Source: Fulvimarina sp. (GTDB taxonomy: Bacteria; Pseudomonadota; Alphaproteobacteria; Rhizobiales; Rhizobiaceae). From it: a DNA stretch of 64,000 bases. How positions within the stretch are numbered: position 1 is the first letter of the stretch; every line of letters starts with the position of its first letter. The stretch spans positions 82,212 to 146,211 of the forward strand of contig PACL01000039.1 in NCBI GenBank assembly GCA_002700095.1. Direction: 5' to 3'. Below the pieces are notes generated by a model. It was not told the origin of the DNA. It was given only the letters and a program-made list of their open reading frames with translations, and ran no database searches. Of this stretch, positions 1 through 10,234 are shown piece after piece. The translations under genes and the position numbers were made by a program.

Positions 1-223
1 CCTCATGCGCCTGTGCATCGCGCTCGCGGCGGCGTTCCTCGGCCTCGGCGAGCGCGCGGCGGGCTGCGGGCGTGAGTGTCTTGTCCGCGCTGGCGGCCGG
101 TTTCTGCTCGGAGGAAAGGCGCATCCGGGCGAGCACCGCGTCGCCGCTGCCGGCCTCGTCCGCTGCGTTCTTCTTCGTCTCGCCGTCGTCGCCCATCGCT
201 GCGATCCTCGCTTCGTCGTGCAT
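1..223 (-). CDS. DUF1674 family protein, partial at window edge
   Basis: The ORF track shows another frame here, but reading from the ATG at 223 gives a charged N-terminus followed by LTPAARRALAEAEERR, which resembles the conserved helix before the C-terminal motif of alphaproteobacterial DUF1674 proteins. The eukaryotic relative SDHAF4 is an assembly factor for succinate dehydrogenase; a similar role here is inference. The diagnostic C-terminus lies beyond the left edge, so 74 codons are visible. A second in-frame ATG at 196 is an alternative start. It is divergent from htpX, an arrangement I recall from other Rhizobiales. Confidence 0.6.
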   Translation of the reverse strand, partial: MHDEARIAAMGDDGETKKNAADEAGSGDAVLARMRLSSEQKPAASADKTLTPAARRALAEAEERRRERDAQAHE

Positions 224-510
224 CGTTTCGTCTCGTCACATAGTCGGTGACGGCACCGAACCGAAGAGCATTGGCGCGAAATCCTGCATTCCGGTCGGGC
301 CGGCGGCGGGATCATCCCGCGATGCGGCCCCGCAGCAAGCGCCGGGGAAACGGCGAGGGTCGCGGCGCGGCGCGCCACCGTCAGATGGCGGGCCGAATGG
401 CGGCCGGCAGGCAAGTCGTGTGAAACTTGAAGCCGGGACGGGAAATGCCCAGATTTCCGGGTGATCGGGCGCTCTCTGCCCGCAACGGATCGAACGGTGC
501 GAGCCACCCC

Positions 511-1602
511 ATGAACATGATCAAGACGGCGATGCTGATCGCCTTCCTCACCGCGCTCTTCATGGGCGCGGGGCTTTTGATCGGCGGGCGGGCCGGCATG
601 CTGATCGCGCTGGTCGTCGCGCTCGGCATGAACCTCTTCGCCTACTGGAACGGCGACAAGATGGTGCTGAAGATGTACGGCGCCCGCCAGGTCGACGCGC
701 GCACGGCGCCGGAATTTTATCGGATCGTCGAGCAGCTCACGGCGCGGGCCGGGCTGCCGATGCCGCGGGTCTTCGTCATCGACAGCGACCAGCCCAACGC
801 GTTTGCCACCGGCCGCAACCCGCAGAATGCCGCCGTGGCGGCGAGCCGCGGGCTCCTGGAGGCGCTGACGCCCGAGGAGGTCGCCGGCGTCATGGCCCAC
901 GAACTCGCCCATGTCGAACATCGCGACACCCTGACCATGACGATCACCGCGACGCTCGCCGGCGCGATCTCGATGCTCGCCAATTTCGGCTTCTTCTTCG
1001 GCGGCAGCCGCGACAACAACAATCCGCTGGGCTTCGTCGGGGTCCTTGCCGCGATGATCGTCGCGCCGCTCGCCGCTATGATGGTGCAGATGGCGGTCAG
1101 CCGGACGCGGGAATACGAGGCCGACCGTCGGGGCGCGGAAATCTGCGGCCAGCCCTTGTGGCTCGCCTCGGCGCTGGGCAAGATCGCCGGCGCCTCCCGT
1201 CGGATCCCGAATCGGAGCGCGGAACGCAATCCAGCCACGGCTCACATGTTCATCATCAATCCGCTCAGCGGACAGCGCATGGATGGTCTGTTCTCGACCC
1301 ATCCGGCGACGGAAAACCGCATTGCCGCACTTCGCGAGCTGGCGACGCAGATGGGCGGCGAGACGCTCGGCTTCGAGGCGCGGGACCGGCTCGGCGACGG
1401 CACCGCACCTCGCCGCAGCGAGCCACGCGCGGCTTCGCAGCTGCCGGGCGGCAGTGCCGCCAGGGCCGGGCCGTGGGACGGGCGGGCATACGATCCGCGC
1501 AGCGACGAGCGCGAGGACGACCATCCCGGTCCCTGGGGCCGGGGCTCGGCCGAAAAGCGCCCCTCGACGCGCGGCCGCTCCAATCGCGGACCCTGGGGTT
1601 GA
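511..1602 (+). CDS. htpX: Zinc metalloprotease HtpX
   Basis: Membrane-bound M48 metalloprotease that degrades misfolded inner-membrane proteins during envelope stress. From the ATG at 511 it is 363 residues. Two N-terminal membrane helices span about residues 5-48. The zinc motif HELAH is at about residue 130, and EYEAD near 200 supplies the third metal ligand. Two further hydrophobic segments lie between them. The C-terminal 80 residues are polar, Gly/Arg-rich and probably disordered, ending in a repeated GPWG motif. The ORF track start at 427 lacks family similarity, so the start is placed at MNMIK. The stop overlaps the proposed rsmB start by 4 bp, suggesting translational coupling. Confidence 0.95.
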   Translation: MNMIKTAMLIAFLTALFMGAGLLIGGRAGMLIALVVALGMNLFAYWNGDKMVLKMYGARQVDARTAPEFYRIVEQLTARAGLPMPRVFVIDSDQPNAFATGRNPQNAAVAASRGLLEALTPEEVAGVMAHELAHVEHRDTLTMTITATLAGAISMLANFGFFFGGSRDNNNPLGFVGVLAAMIVAPLAAMMVQMAVSRTREYEADRRGAEICGQPLWLASALGKIAGASRRIPNRSAERNPATAHMFIINPLSGQRMDGLFSTHPATENRIAALRELATQMGGETLGFEARDRLGDGTAPRRSEPRAASQLPGGSAARAGPWDGRAYDPRSDEREDDHPGPWGRGSAEKRPSTRGRSNRGPWG

Positions 1603-3047
1603 GCGGCCCGCAGGAGCCCGGAACGGCGGGTGAAGCCCCGCGGCCGAAGCGCAAACAGGCGGGAGCCGGCGCAAGGCGTCCGCAGGGCGGCAAGCCGAAT
1701 TTCGGCGACGCCGACCGGCCGGGACTTGCGGCGCGGCAGGTGGCGGCGCGGCTTCTTTCCGCCGTCGTCGACAAGCAGACCTCCCTCGACGGGCTGACCG
1801 ATCCGGTCGGCGGCCATCCGCATTTCCGCCAGCTGAGCCCCCGCGACCAGTCGCTGGTCAAGGCGATCCTGACGTCGGCGCTCCGGTTTCGCGGCACCAT
1901 CGAGGCGGAGATCGCCGCGCGGCTCGAACGGCCGCTGCCGCCCAACGCGGCGTCGCTGCGTCACATCCTGCATGTCGGCGCGGCACAGATCCTCTGCCTC
2001 GACGTGCCGGACTCGGCCGCCGTCGACCTTGCTGTGGCGAGCGCCACCGCCGATCCGCGTGCCCAGCGCTTCACCGGCCTCGTCAATGCGGTGCTGCGGC
2101 GGATCGCCCGCGAGGTGAAGCATCTCGGCGCCGAGACGGCCGATGCCCGCAAGAACTGCCCCGACTGGCTGTGGAACCGGCTCGCCGCGCAATATGGCGC
2201 CGAGCGCGCTGGCGCGATCGCCGCCGCCCATCTGTCGCGGGCGCCGATCGACCTGACGGTGAAGCGCGATGCCGAGGCCTGGGCTGCGCGTCTCGGCGGC
2301 CGCGCGATCGGCGGCGAGGCCGGGAACGGCCCGGCAACGGTGCGGCTCGATGGCAGCGAGGGCGCGATCTCGGCGCTCGACGGCTTTGCCGAAGGCGACT
2401 GGTGGGTCCAGGACGTCGCGGCGACGCTGCCGGTCCGGCTTCTCGGGGAGGTGAGTGGCCTTGCCGTCGCCGATCTCTGCGCCGCTCCCGGCGGCAAGAC
2501 GGCGCAGCTCTGCGCGCTGGGCGCCAGGGTCACGGCGCTCGACCAGTCCAAGACGCGGATGAAGCGGCTCGAGGACAATCTCGGCCGGCTCGGCTTTTCC
2601 GCCGAGACGGTGGTCGGCGACGTGCTGGAGTTCTCGCAGGAGACCCGCTTCGACGCAGTGCTCCTCGACGCGCCCTGCTCCTCGACCGGCACCATCCGCC
2701 GTCATCCGGACGTCGCCTACACCAAGGACGACGCCGAGATCGACAAGCTCGCGGCCCTGCAGCTGAGGCTTCTCGACAAGGCCGCCGACCTCGTCGCGCC
2801 CGGCGGCCGGCTGGTCTTCGCCAACTGCTCGCTGGACATGCGGGAGGGCGAGGCGGTCGCGAAAGCCTTCCTTGCGGCACGGCCAGGCTATCGCCTCGAA
2901 GCGATCGAGCCCGGCGAAATGGCGGGATTCGAATTCGCCGTCTCGGCCGAGGGAGGCCTGCGCACCACGCCCGACATGCTGGGCGGCGCGGCGGGCGGCG
3001 GCATGGACGGATTCTTTGCCGCAAGGTTCAGACACGAAAAACCTTGA
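1599..3047 (+). CDS. rsmB: 16S rRNA (cytosine-5)-methyltransferase RsmB/Sun
   Basis: Methylates a 16S rRNA cytosine (C967 in E. coli) using S-adenosylmethionine. An N-terminal NusB-like RNA-binding domain covers about residues 50-190. The methyltransferase domain follows, with SAM motif [13 protein letters not shown] near residue 290. The two catalytic cysteines are in DAPCSSTG (about 357) and ANCSL (about 408). Start choice: TTG at 1599 overlaps the htpX stop as TTGA and gives 482 residues; no ATG fits before the NusB domain. The first 40 residues are basic and low in complexity, so a slightly later start is possible. Confidence 0.92.
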   Translation: MSGPQEPGTAGEAPRPKRKQAGAGARRPQGGKPNFGDADRPGLAARQVAARLLSAVVDKQTSLDGLTDPVGGHPHFRQLSPRDQSLVKAILTSALRFRGTIEAEIAARLERPLPPNAASLRHILHVGAAQILCLDVPDSAAVDLAVASATADPRAQRFTGLVNAVLRRIAREVKHLGAETADARKNCPDWLWNRLAAQYGAERAGAIAAAHLSRAPIDLTVKRDAEAWAARLGGRAIGGEAGNGPATVRLDGSEGAISALDGFAEGDWWVQDVAATLPVRLLGEVSGLAVADLCAAPGGKTAQLCALGARVTALDQSKTRMKRLEDNLGRLGFSAETVVGDVLEFSQETRFDAVLLDAPCSSTGTIRRHPDVAYTKDDAEIDKLAALQLRLLDKAADLVAPGGRLVFANCSLDMREGEAVAKAFLAARPGYRLEAIEPGEMAGFEFAVSAEGGLRTTPDMLGGAAGGGMDGFFAARFRHEKP

Positions 3048-3219
3048 TTTCCAGACTAATACGGCGCTCCATTCCGTTACGTGATCCCTGCGGTCGGTAA
3101 GGCTTTGTTTACCCTAATGGCGGAAACTTGGCTCTCGACGGCCTGCGAAGACGCCCGAAACGGCGCCTTTTGAGGCTTCAAAGGCGACGCGTGAGCCCTC
3201 GCGAAGGGCCGGCCATGGG

Positions 3220-4926
3220 GTGATCGGAGTGTCGACGGCGTTGGCGGAAAACCCGCAAATTGCGGTTCTGACGATGCAGGAGGCCTGGCGGCGCCTGCGT
3301 CGGCGGCTGCGTACCGGTCCGCTGCACAGCCTGCGCTTTGTCGGCTCGGCGCCAGAGCGCCTCGCCGTCATCCCGCCGACGCTGCACCAGGGCGATCCCT
3401 TCGTCGCCGAGGCGATCTATGCCGGCAGCTTCCATCTCGCCGGGCGGCTCGTCGAGGCGGGCAGGGGCTCGATCTTCCAGGCACCTTCGCCCTCGGACGA
3501 GTTTTCCGCCGAACTCCACAGCTTCTTCTGGCTGCGCCACCATGCGGCGGCCGGCGACGCCCTGGCGATCAGGAACGCCCGGGCCCTCGTCTCCGACTGG
3601 CTGCGCCATTGTTCCGGCCGGCTCGGCGGGCCGGCCTTCGAACCGGAGGTGGCGGCAAGGCGCCTGATCGCCTGGCTGAACCATGGCGACCTTCTGCTCG
3701 GCACGGCCGACTACGAATTCTACCGGAGGTTCCTGCGCAGCCTCAGCGCCCAGACCCGCTATCTGCGGTCCATCGCCCAGGAGGCGCCGGCCGGCATGCC
3801 GCGGCTGATGGTGCGCATGGCGATCGCGCTGGCCGGCGTCTGCCTGCCGATGCCGTCGGGCCGGGCGAAGGCGAGCGTCCAGCATCTCGCCGACGAGCTC
3901 GACCGGCAGATCCTGCCCGACGGCGGCCATGCCAGCCGCAACCCGGCGGCCCTCGCCGCGATCCTCGCAGAGTTGCTGCCGATCCGCGAAACCCTCGTCA
4001 ACCAAGGCCAGCCGGTTCCCAAGGGCATCTATTCGGCGATCGACCGCATGCTGCCGGCGCTGCGCTTCTTCCGCCATGCCGACGGCACGCTGGCGCTGTT
4101 CAACGGAACCGGGGCCTGCGAGATGCAGCTTCTCGCGGCGCTGATGCGCTTCGACGAGACGCTCGGCGAGCCGCTCTCCAACGCCCGCCATTCCGGCTAC
4201 CACCGGCTGGCCGCCGACGGCACGGTGGTGATCGCCGACACCGGCTGCCCGCCGCAGGTGGCGCTGTCGCGCAGCGCCCATGCCGGGACGCTGGCCTTCG
4301 AACTGTCGTCGCAGGCGGCGCGCATCGTCGTCAATTGCGGCTCGCCGCAGCCCGGGCAGCCCGAATTGCGGCGTCTCTCCCGCTCGACGGCGGCCCACTC
4401 CACCGTGACGGTGGAGGATCGCTCCTCCTCGCGCTTTGCCGGACAGCCGCAGCTCGACCGGTTTCTGGGCTCGCCCCTCGTTCCCGGGCCGACGGAGGTT
4501 CGCGTCGAGGAGATCGCCGCCGAAGGCAGCGAGCGCACCATCGGCTTCGACGCGGCCCATGACGGCTACGAGCGCGAATTCGGCTTCCTGCACCAGCGTC
4601 GCCTGCAGCTTTCGACCGACGGCGCGATGCTGTCGGGCAGGGACCATCTGCTGGCGACCCGCAAGCCGCGGGGGCGCGAAGACACCAAGCGGGCGGCGAT
4701 CCGGTTTCACCTCCATCCGCAGGTCAGCGTCGAGACGATCGGCGACACCGCCCGCCTGTCGCTGCGCGGCCAGCTCTGGCGCTTTTCCGCCGACCGGCCC
4801 TTCACGGTAGAGGATTCGATCTTCTTTGCCGACAATTCCGGCTCGCGCCGGACCCTGCAGCTGGTCGTCGAGGTCGATCCGGGGCTGACGCCCGAAGTCG
4901 CCTGGGCCTTCGAGCGGATGTCCTGA
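3220..4926 (+). CDS. Heparinase II/III family protein
   Basis: A 568-residue protein starting at GTG 3220 (GTG 3229 is an alternative). The N-terminal half is helical, as in the alpha/alpha toroid of heparinase II/III-like polysaccharide lyases. The C-terminal half carries the heparinase II/III-like beta domain, with conserved-looking segments such as RSTAAHSTVTVEDRSS and IRFHLHPQ. There is no signal peptide, so it is probably cytoplasmic; the substrate is unknown. I recall the order htpX-rsmB-heparinase-purH from many Rhizobiales, suggesting a housekeeping role rather than host glycan degradation. That role is inference. Confidence 0.85.
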   Translation: MIGVSTALAENPQIAVLTMQEAWRRLRRRLRTGPLHSLRFVGSAPERLAVIPPTLHQGDPFVAEAIYAGSFHLAGRLVEAGRGSIFQAPSPSDEFSAELHSFFWLRHHAAAGDALAIRNARALVSDWLRHCSGRLGGPAFEPEVAARRLIAWLNHGDLLLGTADYEFYRRFLRSLSAQTRYLRSIAQEAPAGMPRLMVRMAIALAGVCLPMPSGRAKASVQHLADELDRQILPDGGHASRNPAALAAILAELLPIRETLVNQGQPVPKGIYSAIDRMLPALRFFRHADGTLALFNGTGACEMQLLAALMRFDETLGEPLSNARHSGYHRLAADGTVVIADTGCPPQVALSRSAHAGTLAFELSSQAARIVVNCGSPQPGQPELRRLSRSTAAHSTVTVEDRSSSRFAGQPQLDRFLGSPLVPGPTEVRVEEIAAEGSERTIGFDAAHDGYEREFGFLHQRRLQLSTDGAMLSGRDHLLATRKPRGREDTKRAAIRFHLHPQVSVETIGDTARLSLRGQLWRFSADRPFTVEDSIFFADNSGSRRTLQLVVEVDPGLTPEVAWAFERMS

Positions 4927-5024
4927 CGAGACGGGTGGCAACGAGGTGCGGCGCGGCGGGAGGAACCCGCCGTCTCGCGCGCCGCGGCCTTTACCTTGCC
5001 GCCGGCCCCGCCAGATCTCGGCGC

Positions 5025-5219
5025 ATGACCCCCTTGCGCCCGCGCTACCCCACCGTCCTCGTTCTTGCCGGCCTCCTCTCCGCTTCGCTTCTCGGCGGCT
5101 GCGGCGGCATGAACCGGGCGGTGACGACGGTGCCGAAGACCTTCGACGATCTGGGGGCGAAGACCGCGCCCTTCCGGGCCGGGCGCTCGTCCGAAGACGA
5201 GGCCGGACCCGACCGCTGA
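5025..5219 (+). CDS. Small putative lipoprotein
   Basis: From ATG 5025 the product is 64 residues: a short polar start, a hydrophobic stretch VLVLAGLLSASLLGGC ending in a lipobox-like LLGGC with the cysteine near residue 26, then a polar tail. This fits a lipoprotein signal, although Gly at the -2 position is not ideal. The ORF track extends 30 residues upstream, but that part is Arg-rich and lacks a membrane signal. No family is recognised. It lies between the heparinase-like gene and kup. Confidence 0.5.
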   Translation: MTPLRPRYPTVLVLAGLLSASLLGGCGGMNRAVTTVPKTFDDLGAKTAPFRAGRSSEDEAGPDR

Positions 5220-5627
5220 GCCACCCGCTGCCGCTCTTGCGGCATCGCGTCCCCGGAAAGCATGTCTTCAGAAGCCCGCGCGCCGCGATTGACTCCGCAG
5301 GCGGCGAGGCTCATGGACGCGCCGCGTCCGTCCCGTGCGCCGCTTGGGCCCGGCCGGGCGACATTGCGTGAACTTAATGATGCCGGCGGCATTATGGGCT
5401 GACGAACGATGCCTCGCTGTCCCATATCTGGTCGGACCAACCATGGAACGATGCCCGCGGCGTGACGATGCCGGCGCAGTCCAACCCGGCCGGCCGGCGC
5501 CGCCCTGAGGGCGCCCGCCGGCCGGTCCTCGTGAACAATCCCAAGCTTTTCCCGACGGGCCGTCACCGGTGCGCAGCCACCGCCGCGACGCCTGCGTAAC
5601 GGAGTGACGGCTTTTCGCCGTTCGATC
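5220..5627. other. Gene-free stretch with a strong GC hairpin before kup
   Basis: No convincing gene. The main element is a nested hairpin at about 5486-5525: CCGGCCGGCG pairs with CGCCGGCCGG, and inside it CGCCC pairs with GGGCG around a TGA loop. No T-run follows, so it is not a typical intrinsic terminator. It could end transcription from upstream or shape the kup 5' leader. Confidence 0.5.
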
Positions 5628-7544
5628 ATGATCGATACCCCCATCGATGCTTCCCGGCCCGGCACCCCGGCCACGGCCGGCCATGGCGCCACGGCCGGCA
5701 CCGCCCTGACCATCGGCGCCCTCGGCGTCGTCTTCGGCGACATCGGCACCAGCCCGCTCTACGCCTTCAAGGTGGCGCTGACGGCGAGCGGCAGCGCCGA
5801 CGCGCCCGCCGTCCTCGGCGTCCTGTCGCTGATCCTGTGGGCGCTGATCCTCGTCGTGACGGCGAAATACCTGTTCTGGATCCTGCGCGTCGACAATGCC
5901 GGGGAGGGCGGCATCCTGGCCCTCGCCGCGCTGCTCCGGCTCGATCGCCGGCATGGGATGACGCCGCGGGCGCTGTTTCTTCTCGCCGTCGCGCTTGCCG
6001 GCGGCGCCCTGCTCTTCGGCGATGCGGTGCTGACGCCGGCGATCTCGGTGCTGTCCGCCGTCGAGGGGCTGGGCGAGATCACCTCCAGCCTCGATCACCT
6101 GATCGTGCCTGTCGCGCTCGCCATCGTCATCGGCCTGTTCGCCGCGCAGTTCCTCGGTGCCGGCCGCATCGGCCGGGCCTTCGGGCCGATCATGCTGGTC
6201 TGGTTCGCCATGCTGGCGGTTTCGGGGGTGATCCAGATCGTCCGGGTTCCGGCGGTGCTGGAGGCCGTCTCGCCGCATTATGCCATCGTCTATCTCGCCG
6301 CCCACCCGGCCGTCGCGGCGGCGGTCTGCGGCGCGGTCTTCCTCGCGGTGACCGGCGGCGAGGCGCTCTATGCCGATCTCGGCCAGTTCGGCCGGCGGGC
6401 GATCACCAATGCCTGGATGTTCATCGCCTTTCCGGCGCTGGCTCTGAACTATTTCGGCCAGGGCGCGCTGGTATTGTCCGGCCAGGTGACGGACAGCACC
6501 TTCTACGGCCTGTTCGGCGGGCTCATGCTGCCCGTCGCGGTGATCCTCGCAACACTCGCCTCGATCATCGCCTCGCAGGCGGTGATCACCGGCATCGCCA
6601 GCCTCGCGAGCCAGTCGATGCGCCTCGACTTCCTGCCCTCGATGCGGATCCGCTACTTCTCGCCGACCAACCCCCACGACCTCCTCGCCCCGGCGGTGAA
6701 CACGCTGGTCGGGTTCTGCACGGCGATCGTGATCCTGACCTTCCGCTCGTCGGACGCCTTGTCCAGCGCCTACGGCATCGCCGTCGCCGGCGCGATGCTG
6801 AGCACCACGGCGCTCTATCTGGCCTACCGGCTCAAGGAGCCGGGGCGCGGCGGCTGGCGGGCGGTCTCGGTGGGCATCACGGTGATCTTCCTCGGCCTCG
6901 ACCTCGCCTTCGTCGGCGCCAATCTCGGCAAGCTGGAGGCCGGCGGCCTCCTGCCGATCGGGCTGTCCTCGGCGGTGATCTTCCTTGCCGTCTCCTGGCG
7001 GATCGGCCAGATGCGCATGGCCCGCATCCAGGAGGGCGAGGAGCAGGGGATGCGCGAATATCTGAAGGCCTGCGGCGGCCGCCCGCCGACGACCGGCCGC
7101 TCGGCGGTCTTCCTGGTGCGGCGCGGGGCGAACATCCCGCACACGCTGGTGGAGATGACCGATCTCGCCGAGACGCGGTTTTCCCGCACGATCCTCGTCT
7201 CGGTGCGCACGCGGGCGATCCCGCGCGTTCCCCAGGACGAGCGGATCCAGCGGACCGACATTAGGCCGGATATCGCCCGCATCGTCGTCAATGTCGGCTA
7301 TCTGCAGCGCATCAACCTGCCCTCGCTCATCGCCGGGGAACTGCTGAGCCTCGGCGCGGATCCGGAGAACACCGTCTATATCGTCGGGCTCGAACGGCCG
7401 GTGTCGCCGCCGATCTTCTCGCGGACCCTCGGGCTCTTCCTGTTCGCCTATGCCACCATGGCACGGCTGGCGCTGCGGCCGGCGGACCGCTTCAACCTGC
7501 CGCCGACGCGCACCCTCGAACTCGGCATGCCGCGCTACCTGTGA
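5628..7544 (+). CDS. kup: Low-affinity potassium uptake protein Kup
   Basis: Inner-membrane potassium/proton symporter of the KUP/HAK/KT family. About 638 residues from ATG 5628; GTG 5604 in the same frame would add 8 residues, and neither has a clear Shine-Dalgarno. The family signature GALGVVFGDIGTSPLYAF follows a short polar N-terminus. About twelve hydrophobic segments extend to roughly residue 470, followed by a cytoplasmic domain including PRVPQDERI and ending PRYL. All expected blocks are present and length is normal. It stands alone, preceded by a strong hairpin. Confidence 0.95.
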   Translation: MIDTPIDASRPGTPATAGHGATAGTALTIGALGVVFGDIGTSPLYAFKVALTASGSADAPAVLGVLSLILWALILVVTAKYLFWILRVDNAGEGGILALAALLRLDRRHGMTPRALFLLAVALAGGALLFGDAVLTPAISVLSAVEGLGEITSSLDHLIVPVALAIVIGLFAAQFLGAGRIGRAFGPIMLVWFAMLAVSGVIQIVRVPAVLEAVSPHYAIVYLAAHPAVAAAVCGAVFLAVTGGEALYADLGQFGRRAITNAWMFIAFPALALNYFGQGALVLSGQVTDSTFYGLFGGLMLPVAVILATLASIIASQAVITGIASLASQSMRLDFLPSMRIRYFSPTNPHDLLAPAVNTLVGFCTAIVILTFRSSDALSSAYGIAVAGAMLSTTALYLAYRLKEPGRGGWRAVSVGITVIFLGLDLAFVGANLGKLEAGGLLPIGLSSAVIFLAVSWRIGQMRMARIQEGEEQGMREYLKACGGRPPTTGRSAVFLVRRGANIPHTLVEMTDLAETRFSRTILVSVRTRAIPRVPQDERIQRTDIRPDIARIVVNVGYLQRINLPSLIAGELLSLGADPENTVYIVGLERPVSPPIFSRTLGLFLFAYATMARLALRPADRFNLPPTRTLELGMPRYL

Positions 7545-7697
7545 ACCGCTCCAATCGCCGGAAGAGGGCGGTTGTCGCGGCGGGGCAAGCCGACTATCAG
7601 GGCGCCAAGACCTTGCGGCGCAGCCAGATGCCGCGTGACAAGCGCCCGGTCGTTGCGCCGCCTCCGGCCGACGGGCGAAAGCCGAGGAAGCCGAGAG

Positions 7698-9314
7698 ATG
7701 TCCGTCAAAGCCAACGCCACGCCGCTGCCCGACCGGGTGAAGATCCGCCGTGCCCTGATCTCGGTCTCCGACAAGTCCGGCCTCGAGGACTTCGCCAGGG
7801 GTCTTTCCGACTTCGGGATCGAGCTGGTCTCGACCGGCGGAACGCGCCAGGCGCTCACCGAGGCGGGCCTTGCCGTCCGCGACGTTTCCGAACTGACCGG
7901 CTTTCCCGAGATCATGGACGGCCGCGTGAAGACGCTGCATCCGGGCGTCCATGGCGGCCTTCTCGGCATTCGCGACGATGCGGCCCATGCCCGCGCCATG
8001 GAGGAGCACGGCATCGCCGGCATCGACCTCCTCGTCGTCAACCTCTACCCCTTCGAGGCGACGCGGGCCTCCGGCGCTTCACGTGAAACCATCGTCGAGA
8101 ACATCGACATCGGCGGGCCGGCGATGATCCGTGCCGGCGCCAAGAACCACGGCTATGTCGCCGTCGTCGTCGATCCGGCCGACTATGGCGACGTGCTCGC
8201 CGCCCTCAAGGACACCGGCGGCGAGACGGGGATCGCCCTGCGCCGCGACCTCGCCGGCCGTGCCTATGCCCGCACCGCCGCCTATGACGCGGCGGTCTCG
8301 GCCTGGTTCGCCGAGAGCCTCGGCGAGACGACGCCGAAGCGGGTCGCCATCGCCGGCGAACTCGCCGAGCCGCTGCGCTACGGCGAGAACCCGCACCAGT
8401 GGGCGGGTTTCTACCGCACCGGCGAGGCCCGGCCGGGCGTTGCCACGGCCCGGCAGGTGCAGGGCAAGGCGCTCTCCTACAACAATATCAACGACACTGA
8501 CGCCGCCTTCGAGCTGGTCGGCGAGTTCGACCCCGCCCGGACCGCGGCGGTGGCGATCATCAAGCACGCCAATCCCTGCGGCGTTGCCGAAGGGGCCGAC
8601 CTCGTCTCGGCCTACCGCGCGGCCCTCGCCTGCGACCCGGTCTCGGCTTTCGGCGGCATCGTCGCGCTCAACCGCCGGCTCGATGCGGCAAGCGCCGAAG
8701 CGATCGTCCAGGTGTTTACCGAGGTGATCATCGCGCCGGAGGCCGACGACGAGGCGATCGCCATCGTCGCCGCCAAGAAGAACCTCCGCCTGCTCCTCAC
8801 CGGCGGCCTGCCGGACCCCCGCGCGCCGGGGCGCTTCGTGAAGTCCGTCGCCGGTGGCCTGCTCGTCCAGTCCCGCGACAACGGCGTCGTCGACGATCTC
8901 GACCTGAAGGTCGTGACGACGCGCGCGCCGAGCGAGGCGGAGCTCTCGGATCTGCGCTTTGCCTTCCGCGTCGCCAAGCACGTGAAGTCCAACACCATCG
9001 TCTATGCCAAGGGCGGGGCGACGGTGGGCATCGGCGCGGGGCAGATGAGCCGGGTCGATTCGGCCCGGATCGCGGCGCGCAAGGCCGAGGACGCGGCGCG
9101 GGCGATCGGCGCCGACAAGCCCGCGACGATCGGCTCGGTGGTCGCATCCGACGCCTTCTTCCCGTTTGCCGACGGGCTCCTGTCGGCGGTGGAGGCAGGC
9201 GCCACGGCTGTGATCCAGCCCGGCGGCTCGATGCGCGACGACGAAGTCATCGCCGCGGCAAACGAGCATGGCATCGCCATGGTGCTGACGGGGATGCGGC
9301 ACTTCCGGCATTGA
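7698..9314 (+). CDS. purH: Bifunctional AICAR transformylase/IMP cyclohydrolase PurH
   Basis: Catalyses the last two steps of purine synthesis: formylation of AICAR with 10-formyl-THF, then ring closure to IMP. It is 538 residues from ATG 7698, preceded by GAGGAAG at good spacing. The ORF track start at 7572 adds an unrelated Arg-rich extension. The N-terminal MGS-like cyclohydrolase domain includes ISVSDKSGL and STGGT. The transformylase domain contains the catalytic Lys-His pair in KHANPCGVA near residue 290. The C-terminus [10 protein letters not shown]...[10 protein letters not shown] is typical. Intact and of standard length. Confidence 0.97.
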   Translation: MSVKANATPLPDRVKIRRALISVSDKSGLEDFARGLSDFGIELVSTGGTRQALTEAGLAVRDVSELTGFPEIMDGRVKTLHPGVHGGLLGIRDDAAHARAMEEHGIAGIDLLVVNLYPFEATRASGASRETIVENIDIGGPAMIRAGAKNHGYVAVVVDPADYGDVLAALKDTGGETGIALRRDLAGRAYARTAAYDAAVSAWFAESLGETTPKRVAIAGELAEPLRYGENPHQWAGFYRTGEARPGVATARQVQGKALSYNNINDTDAAFELVGEFDPARTAAVAIIKHANPCGVAEGADLVSAYRAALACDPVSAFGGIVALNRRLDAASAEAIVQVFTEVIIAPEADDEAIAIVAAKKNLRLLLTGGLPDPRAPGRFVKSVAGGLLVQSRDNGVVDDLDLKVVTTRAPSEAELSDLRFAFRVAKHVKSNTIVYAKGGATVGIGAGQMSRVDSARIAARKAEDAARAIGADKPATIGSVVASDAFFPFADGLLSAVEAGATAVIQPGGSMRDDEVIAAANEHGIAMVLTGMRHFRH

Positions 9315-9336
9315 GGAGGCGGAGCGTCGGGCGAGA

Positions 9337-9738
9337 TCACGGATCGAAGGGCTTGAGAGCGGGAAGCTCGCGTGTCTCCTGACCGCCTTGCCGCGCCAGG
9401 CGAGAGATCCTCGTTCCATCCAGAGCCATGACGATGTGCGCGCCGGGCTGGGCATAGGCGAGCTTATCGACGATGTCGGGGACACGCTCCAGCATAGTCC
9501 GGCGCTTGTTGTGCGGGAGCGCGATTACGGCGATGCTCCTGCCGGCAAGGCTCTGCTGGCTGGCCATGTTCTTGTCGTTGGTGAGAAGAACGTCGTATCC
9601 GGCTCGTTCGACGGCAGACAGCAGGTCTCCGTTCGTCAGCCCGGCCCACGTCTTGTCGAACCGGTAGGTGTCGATGCCATCGCGGCGCAGGGCCGGGACG
9701 AGATGGCGTGGAACGCCCTCGTCGAGAACCACCTTCAT
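9337..9738 (-). CDS. DUF5615 PIN-like protein (putative VapC-type toxin)
   Basis: A 133-residue PIN-like protein of the DUF5615 type. The start [10 protein letters not shown] followed by [10 protein letters not shown] shows the acidic positions expected of a small PIN-type nuclease fold. Its start overlaps the DUF433 gene upstream by 4 bp (ATGA), so the two are translationally coupled. DUF433/DUF5615 pairs are known toxin-antitoxin-like modules in which this partner is the presumed ribonuclease; its target is unknown. Length is slightly above usual because of a 25-residue polar tail. It converges on purH with a 22-bp gap. Confidence 0.8.
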   Translation of the reverse strand: MKVVLDEGVPRHLVPALRRDGIDTYRFDKTWAGLTNGDLLSAVERAGYDVLLTNDKNMASQQSLAGRSIAVIALPHNKRRTMLERVPDIVDKLAYAQPGAHIVMALDGTRISRLARQGGQETRELPALKPFDP

Positions 9739-9968
9739 GCGGCGACGGGTTTGGCGATCACGCCGGGGGAAAGCTCCAGGACACGGACGACGTCTTCCCG
9801 GTCGAGTGTCTGATATTCGTCGAGGATCTCGGCGAGGGACAAACCGTCAGCCAGATTCTCGAACAGCACTTCGACGGGAACCCGAGTTTCGCGGAACACC
9901 GCGCGACCACCCATGATGTCGGGGTTGCGCACGATGAGTTCGTCAAGGGTGGGGGCTTCGGCAGTCAT
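9735..9968 (-). CDS. DUF433 antitoxin-like protein
   Basis: A 77-residue DUF433 protein. The pattern IVRNPDIMGGRAVFRETRVPV followed by LADGLSLAEILDEYQTL is characteristic of this HTH-like family, the usual antitoxin or DNA-binding partner of DUF5615 toxins. It is first in the operon, with the toxin overlapping its stop by 4 bp. Self-repression of the pair is expected from the family but no operator was identified. Confidence 0.85.
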   Translation of the reverse strand: MTAEAPTLDELIVRNPDIMGGRAVFRETRVPVEVLFENLADGLSLAEILDEYQTLDREDVVRVLELSPGVIAKPVAA

Positions 9969-10144
9969 CGTCGACTTCTCCGTGGCAACGAACCGTCCGG
10001 CAGGATCGCGCTGCGGCGTCCACGTCGCAAGATATCGGGCCGGAAAAGCCGGCGAGCAAGGCCTGTCTGGCGCGCGCCGCCTGCGACCATGGCTGCGGGT
10101 GAGACCAAGTCAGACCGTCGGCCCCGGTCTTTGACCGGCGCCAA

Positions 10145-10223
10145 GGGGTCTACGCTCAATCTCCGCGCGGGCTTCATACCACAGCCCGGGGTCATTCTCC
10201 CGGCCTTGTGGGTATCAGACCCC
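10145..10223. other. Nested inverted repeats: candidate structured element
   Basis: Three nested complementary arms: GGGGTCT (10145-10151) with AGACCCC (10217-10223); ATACCACA (10176-10183) with TGTGGGTAT (10207-10215, one bulge); CCGGG (10186-10190) with CCCGG (10199-10203). No T-run follows on either strand. It lies between the receiver gene end and the DUF433 promoter region. It may be a terminator of the receiver transcript, a small structured RNA or a repeat remnant; the sequence alone does not decide. Confidence 0.4.
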
Positions 10224-10234
10224 ACCCCTGCCGT

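Noticed and set aside
5268-8009. 913-residue minus-strand ORF
   Set aside because: Antisense to kup and the start of purH; no domain or ribosome site.
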